The notes under the pieces were generated by a model that ran no database searches, was not told where the DNA came from, and worked only from the letters and a program-made list of their open reading frames with translations. Below are positions 55,304 through 64,000 of a stretch of DNA of 64,000 nt, in pieces. Both the position numbers and the translations under genes were made by a program. How positions within the stretch are numbered: position 1 is the stretch's first letter; each line of letters opens with the position of its first letter. Source of the stretch: Balanoglossus misakiensis (Eukaryota > Hemichordata); NCBI GenBank assembly GCA_040954595.2, contig CM082584.2, positions 3,596,001-3,660,000 of the forward strand, in the 5' to 3' direction.

Positions 55304-57717
55304 CTGAAAGATTTGAGCTGAATATGTCACTGCTCCCCCACGAGGCAGTTACGAGAAATTCTGAGTCTGTAAGGTCAGATATATTGCATGCATGCATTTC
55401 ATCTGAAGGAAAACTCTATGGACGGTATACAGCTGTAAGTTTGGCCCCATAAGAAGACTATCACAAGATGTTGAAGAGTCACTGGATGTGTTTGTTAATG
55501 TTTCTGATAACAGTCTGCTTTACACTAAAATTAGGTGAGTCTTGCAAGTGCAAGTCACCGATACCGGTGGATTGCACAATGTGAGTTCATTAATGCTTGT
55601 TCTCTATCTTCAACGTTTTATTCGCTATTAAGTCTTGGCCTTTTCCTAGGAGAGACAGAAGCAACCGACAGAAGCAATAACTGGTCAAAACACTATCACT
55701 GTTATGTCTTTCATGTGCCACACAAATCACCGTGAAAATTCAAATTGTACAAGAGATTCATACTCTTAATTTTGTCGAATTATACCTGGGCGGAGGTGTA
55801 CCAAAAAATAAACTGGGATTTTACATTGAATGTATATTTAATCAATGCCATCAGTAAGTTCATTAAAACGAACCATTCTAAGTTTGAAAGCAAAAAAACG
55901 TGAACAATAATGCAAAAATGGACATAGGGCTCTAAAGTTTCCTCGCCCATGCCAATTTCGAAAGGAGACCTTAGATCCCGTACTGCACCGGCGGACTTAC
56001 CTCATTTCCTTCCTTTCCTATCTGAGAAACATTTCCCAATCTCGTCCAATCCACTCGATCTTTAAATAAAATGTCACCAATACCAGCATTCTGAACAGAC
56101 ACAGACAGAGAGGGGCAGAGGCAGACAGACAGACAGGCATGCATGCAGTCGGACAGACAGACACACAGACAGACACAGACAGACACACAGATAGACAGAC
56201 ACATCAACAAACAAATTTAGTGAAGAGCAGCACCCGGAAGCATGAGGCATTTTGAGTGTACTTCATAACACCAAATAGGCAGCGAAGAGGAAAACTTGCC
56301 CTCGCCACGGTCTACGTGCCACAGCGACACGAGTACTTCACACGACTCGGAGACGTACAAGGGCGTGACGAGAAGGCGATATTTTCCGTGTTGTCGGTTC
56401 CCCGTAACATACAATGCAGCTATACCTGTTGACCACTCATGCGTGTGACCGGATGCTTAAGATTGACTACACCATCTTGTGAAATTGAAGTGAAAATATT
56501 CGAAGATGCATCCCATCCTTATTAAACCAACATTTTTTGAGGAAGCAAGTAATTTGACGAAAACGTCAATATCATCAACCAATTCGCCACCCACCCATCA
56601 TCGTCCACTCAAACGGGTCGTTAGCGCCACCACAGTCTCCCACTAATTTTCGGCTAGAAAAAAAAACAATCGTGGTGGGCGAAAATGTGCAACCATCTAA
56701 TAATACGCGCTGACAAAACACCGGGAAATTTAAAGGCTTACCTCGGGAACATAAACTGTAACGTGACGCAATTCAGAACCGCACCCCGAAATGCCTTCCT
56801 CGCAGTTTCTGAAATAATTCATAGAATTGTCTCTAATCTGTTTCAATTTCATTGTAGTTTACGTACACGCTACTGGCAGTTCTCAAGTTCAATTATGTTT
56901 TGGTGTACACTTAGATTATTAATTAAGGAAACTCTGATGGGGCACAGTCTTGTGCCCGTAAGATTTCAAAAAGGTTGGAATTTGAACTATGTCAAGGTTT
57001 CCTGATTTCTTGGTTTCGCCCAAATGTTGACTCTATGTTGTTGCTTTTATGGCCGTGCTCGTCTGCACGAGAGAATCTCAATTGTCTGTTCGCAATTGTA
57101 TATTAGAGGAAAGTGGGGACAGTGAAAATCGTGAATGTCAATGGTATTGTATTCCTCGTACCAAATGTAACGATGAAAAATGTAGTTGAATTTTTCGCCT
57201 TATCACTTTCACATAAATGACTTTTAGGCCTTTAGAATACCCACAAATACAAATGTCAATATATAACGATGATATCGCTTCCGTTTTCTGACTTGTCTGG
57301 AAAGTTAAGGACCTAAAATTGCATTTAACGACAATGAAACATGACAAATATCGTAGCAAGCAAGGAATGCATAATTTCTCTATTTAATAACGGCGACATG
57401 TATAGTATTATGAAAGCGTCACTTAAATTGGAAAGAAGAAATGTTCCATGGAACTGCCAAATCATATCAATCTGATTAAAATCAGATGTAGGGAACGGCG
57501 ATGTGTTTTTTTATGCTGTCGCAGCATAAAAAACACGTCGCCGTTCCCTACATCTGATTTTAATCAGATAGCTTACATATGTGCCTTGTGGTGTCCGGAG
57601 TGAACAAACACTTACCAGTTCTGTTGAGTTCATTAATTCCGACCACTTCCTTGCCACCACCAGTTGTTGAAGGCAGATCAAAAGCAAACACATTATAATC
57701 ATGTCAGTCGCCTCCAT
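55037..57717 (-). CDS. Gene E: small secreted MAM-like protein (joins partly unresolved)
   Basis: Pieces in transcript order: signal exon 57717-57616; 56808-56742; 56653-56595; about 56455 down to 56217-56300; 56090-56001; terminal 55303-55037. Signal peptide core is MIIMCLLLICL. The middle pieces together resemble a MAM domain: an early Cys (VLNCVTLQF), GDCGGANDPFEW, then SGHTHEWSTG, ALYVTGNRQHGKYRLLVTPL and SCEVLVSLW. MAM domains act in adhesion and dimerisation outside the cell. The last exon (IIDAWGQPNFD to HQSKLKM) has no TM segment, so the product is probably secreted. Problems: the 57616 donor is phase 0 but the best acceptor for the next exon needs phase 1 (an AAG acceptor at 56795 would fit), and the 3' border of the fourth piece is unclear. 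Confidence 0.6.
56001..56090 (-). CDS. Gene E exon with RVDWTRLGNVSQ
   Basis: A 90-bp phase 0-0 exon with a strong acceptor (GTTCAG) behind a CTGT repeat and a GTAAGT donor. NAGIGDILFKDRVDWTRLGN could be the later strands of the MAM fold. Confidence 0.65.
56097..56205. repeat. (CAGA)n-type simple repeat
   Basis: Imperfect CAGACAGA array directly upstream (transcript sense) of the gene E exon 56090-56001; on the minus strand it forms the polypyrimidine side of the acceptor. Confidence 0.85.
56217..56837 (-). CDS. Gene E MAM-like exons (central)
   Basis: Three open pieces. 56808-56742 (an in-frame alternative extends to 56837) reads RGAVLNCVTLQFMFP in the MAM frame. 56653-56595 follows TTTTCTAG and reads RKLVGDCGGANDPFEWTMM, leaving phase 1. 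A piece starting at 56455 after TTAAG reads SGHTHEWSTGIAALYVTG onward, open to the stop at 56217. Spacing and order of C, CGG, FEW, HT..STG, ALYV and RLLVTPL fit the first half of a MAM domain. Confidence 0.6.
57471..57568. repeat. Long hairpin (about 48-bp arms)
   Basis: Arms 57471-57518 and 57522-57568 around a 3-base turn, with one or two mismatches. Each arm starts with its own small palindrome (TCTGATTAAAATCAGA). It lies in gene E intron 1. Confidence 0.92.
57616..57717 (-). CDS. Gene E signal-peptide exon
   Basis: 34 codons from ATG at 57717, phase 0 at the donor CTG then GTAAGT. N-terminus MEATDMIIMCLLLICLQQ is a good signal peptide. A 48-bp-arm hairpin sits in the intron 48 bp downstream. 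Confidence 0.75.
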
Positions 57718-59620
57718 GTTAAACCTGCCTCCAAAACTTTTCTTCAGCAGTCGCTGTGTCGCGAAATGTGGCTTGTACAGGCAGGCTGGGTCGTCGAATC
57801 AGCCATCACGAGTCCGGCGACCGAGACTGCGCAAACTTATCGCATGATGCAACAGCCTTGTCTGGTTTCCTGGCCCGTAGAGGGCGTGGGGCATTACGAG
57901 GAAACAACCATGACCATGATGACACCCAGAGAAGATTTTCTGCCCCAGGTAGACATAAAATACTAGTAACTGACCTATTGTGCGACGAGACATGGAAATG
58001 TGACTATAAAAGCAATTAGCTGGTCGGTCGCATTGTTACGATCTGTATAAAGGTGAAACATGAATACAGAGGTCAATCAGAGCCTAGGCATATCAACGTA
58101 ATAAAGATTATGTTATTAAAGTGATACTAAATTATATTCTACGTACAAAAAAGTAAAAAAGAAATCTTCTTTTACCTATTTAAATCCTTTATTGTCACAC
58201 AACAAAAGATGATACAGAAAGTAAATTACCACAACTCAACGCTAAAACGACGTGTACTCATAGGTTTTTTACATAATTAAGTTTCATAACTTCGTTGAAT
58301 ACTGTTTTTCTTTCTGAATAATACATTTCATTATCATAAGTTCGTCAGCAAAATATTTGGCTGTACAATTAATTTATATTAGCTGCCCTAGCAAATGGGG
58401 CCAACATCATCAGCAAATTTAACAAATTGCACCGTCTGTACAGAGTTTTGTATCCAAACATTATATGATGCCACATAAATGTGATATTGACTTTTAACAC
58501 CTCGTTGACAACTTCACAAGAAACATTTCCAAAATATTCTTAAGCGTAAGCATTCGAAAAGGAAGTAACCGCGTGCCCTCAATTTTGTTTCTTTTCTTTC
58601 TTTGTGGCAAGCCGATACTGAAATATGGGTAAAACTCCGAAATGTGCCGAAGGGTGTACTGCGTTAACATATTTCTGAATTTTAAGTCATTCGTTCAGTA
58701 GTGTGTCCGAATCTAATTAATAACATCACAATTTCTACAGCTGTCAAAAGGGAAATATTGTAAAACATGTATAGCTTTGTTTCGCTTGCAAAACTAATAT
58801 TTAAACATGAATAAACATAATATTCATTATAAACAACTTTATAGGAGCATGTAACTAATATTTTAGACTGTCAGCACTCGCTCACGCCTTCTTTGTCTTT
58901 CGTCGCCGGCGCTATCTTGGGCAGCAAAGCGCGGAAGGTGCGCGACCTCTGGGTAGCTGCGACATCGAGCGTCGACTACGCAAGCCGCACGAAACAGTGG
59001 TCAACAAGGCACAACCTGCCGTCGACAGTCTACTAATATTTTGATCAAATGTGAACTGAATGAGCTCCCATTTTCGGCGAAATGATGTCAAAAATGTAAC
59101 ATGTAACATAGAAGGCATTTCGGTTTCTCTTTACGTCTTTTTGAAAACTACCAGACGGAAAAAAACATGTGTGACGTCGAATTTTATAATATTATTTCAT
59201 CGAATGTGTTTGGAATGCAATCAACGGCTTCTTTGATGAAGAGACCCTGCAAACGAACATGATGACAGTGAATTAGATAGGGTGATGTTAGGCTAATGTG
59301 TAAATATTGCCAAACAGATAATTGTAATTTATCAACACAGTTACAGCATAGTAGCGGACGTTTCAGCGAGTCCGAGCCCACCTCGGTTTTGGTTCGTTGT
59401 CTTGGACACTGATGCTGTATCAATTTACCAGCAACGCATATACTGCACTGTAATGGGATGCGATCGGTTGTAAAGAAAACCATTGCAACAATAAATGGCT
59501 TGCTTTCCACGCCTGCTATATGAGTGAGTTAAAAATATTTGACCTATATGGATAATATTGTATTATGTTATATATCAGGTGACACGGGGATTTTCCGCAA
59601 ATTAAATTACTTTTTAAAGG
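57718..59620. other. Gap between gene F 3' end and gene E 5' end
   Basis: About 1.9 kb. No coding exon recognised. A CpG-richer patch at about 58880-59040 stands out from the AT-rich surroundings and could mark a promoter, though on distance it is only a weak candidate for gene E. Confidence 0.5.

Positions 59621-64000
<4,380 letters not shown>

Overview
The window is animal nuclear DNA. Its genes are split into many short exons joined by GT-AG introns, with polyadenylation signals, microsatellites, fold-back elements and a satellite array. The reading frames encode immunoglobulin-superfamily (IgSF) receptors, a MAM-type protein and tyrosine-kinase domains. The intron-rich style and the gene content suggest an invertebrate deuterostome, perhaps a lancelet or hemichordate. 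I cannot fix the species from the sequence.

Layout. (1) 185-4922, plus strand: the 3' part of gene A, with two Ig domains, a transmembrane (TM) segment and a long tyrosine-rich tail ending in an ITIM and an ITSM-like motif. (2) 10335-17896, plus: gene B, complete, with signal peptide, 12 Ig domains, TM and a very short tail. (3) 21567-38807, plus: gene C, complete, with signal peptide, 25 Ig domains, TM and a tail carrying an internal repeat. (4) 41881-53325, minus: gene D, with signal peptide, 7 Ig domains, TM, a juxtamembrane region with a duplicated YQDL exon, and a tyrosine-kinase-like domain whose catalytic residues are lost. (5) 54156-54457, minus: a decayed V-type Ig exon. (6) 55037-57717, minus: gene E, a small secreted MAM-like protein, partly resolved. 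(7) 59621 to the right edge, minus: the 3' part of gene F, an intact tyrosine-kinase domain sharing intron positions with gene D. (8) 62224-63990: a degenerate repeat and a 239-bp satellite.

Nearly all Ig domains of A-D are single exons bounded by phase-1 introns, so domains can be added, lost or moved without breaking frame. B, C and D share a leading V-type domain and a second domain with an extra cysteine pair. A, B and C share the two membrane-proximal domain types. C looks like B with its middle block expanded. The cytoplasmic ends differ completely: inhibitory-type motifs (A), almost no tail (B), YxxI/YxxF repeats (C), pseudokinase (D). The main inference is one ectodomain family wired to different intracellular outputs, formally like vertebrate paired immune receptors, next to an intact kinase paralogue. 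I added exon lengths by hand: the totals for A, B, C and the resolved part of D are divisible by three, which supports the gene models. Function and ligands are not shown by the sequence.
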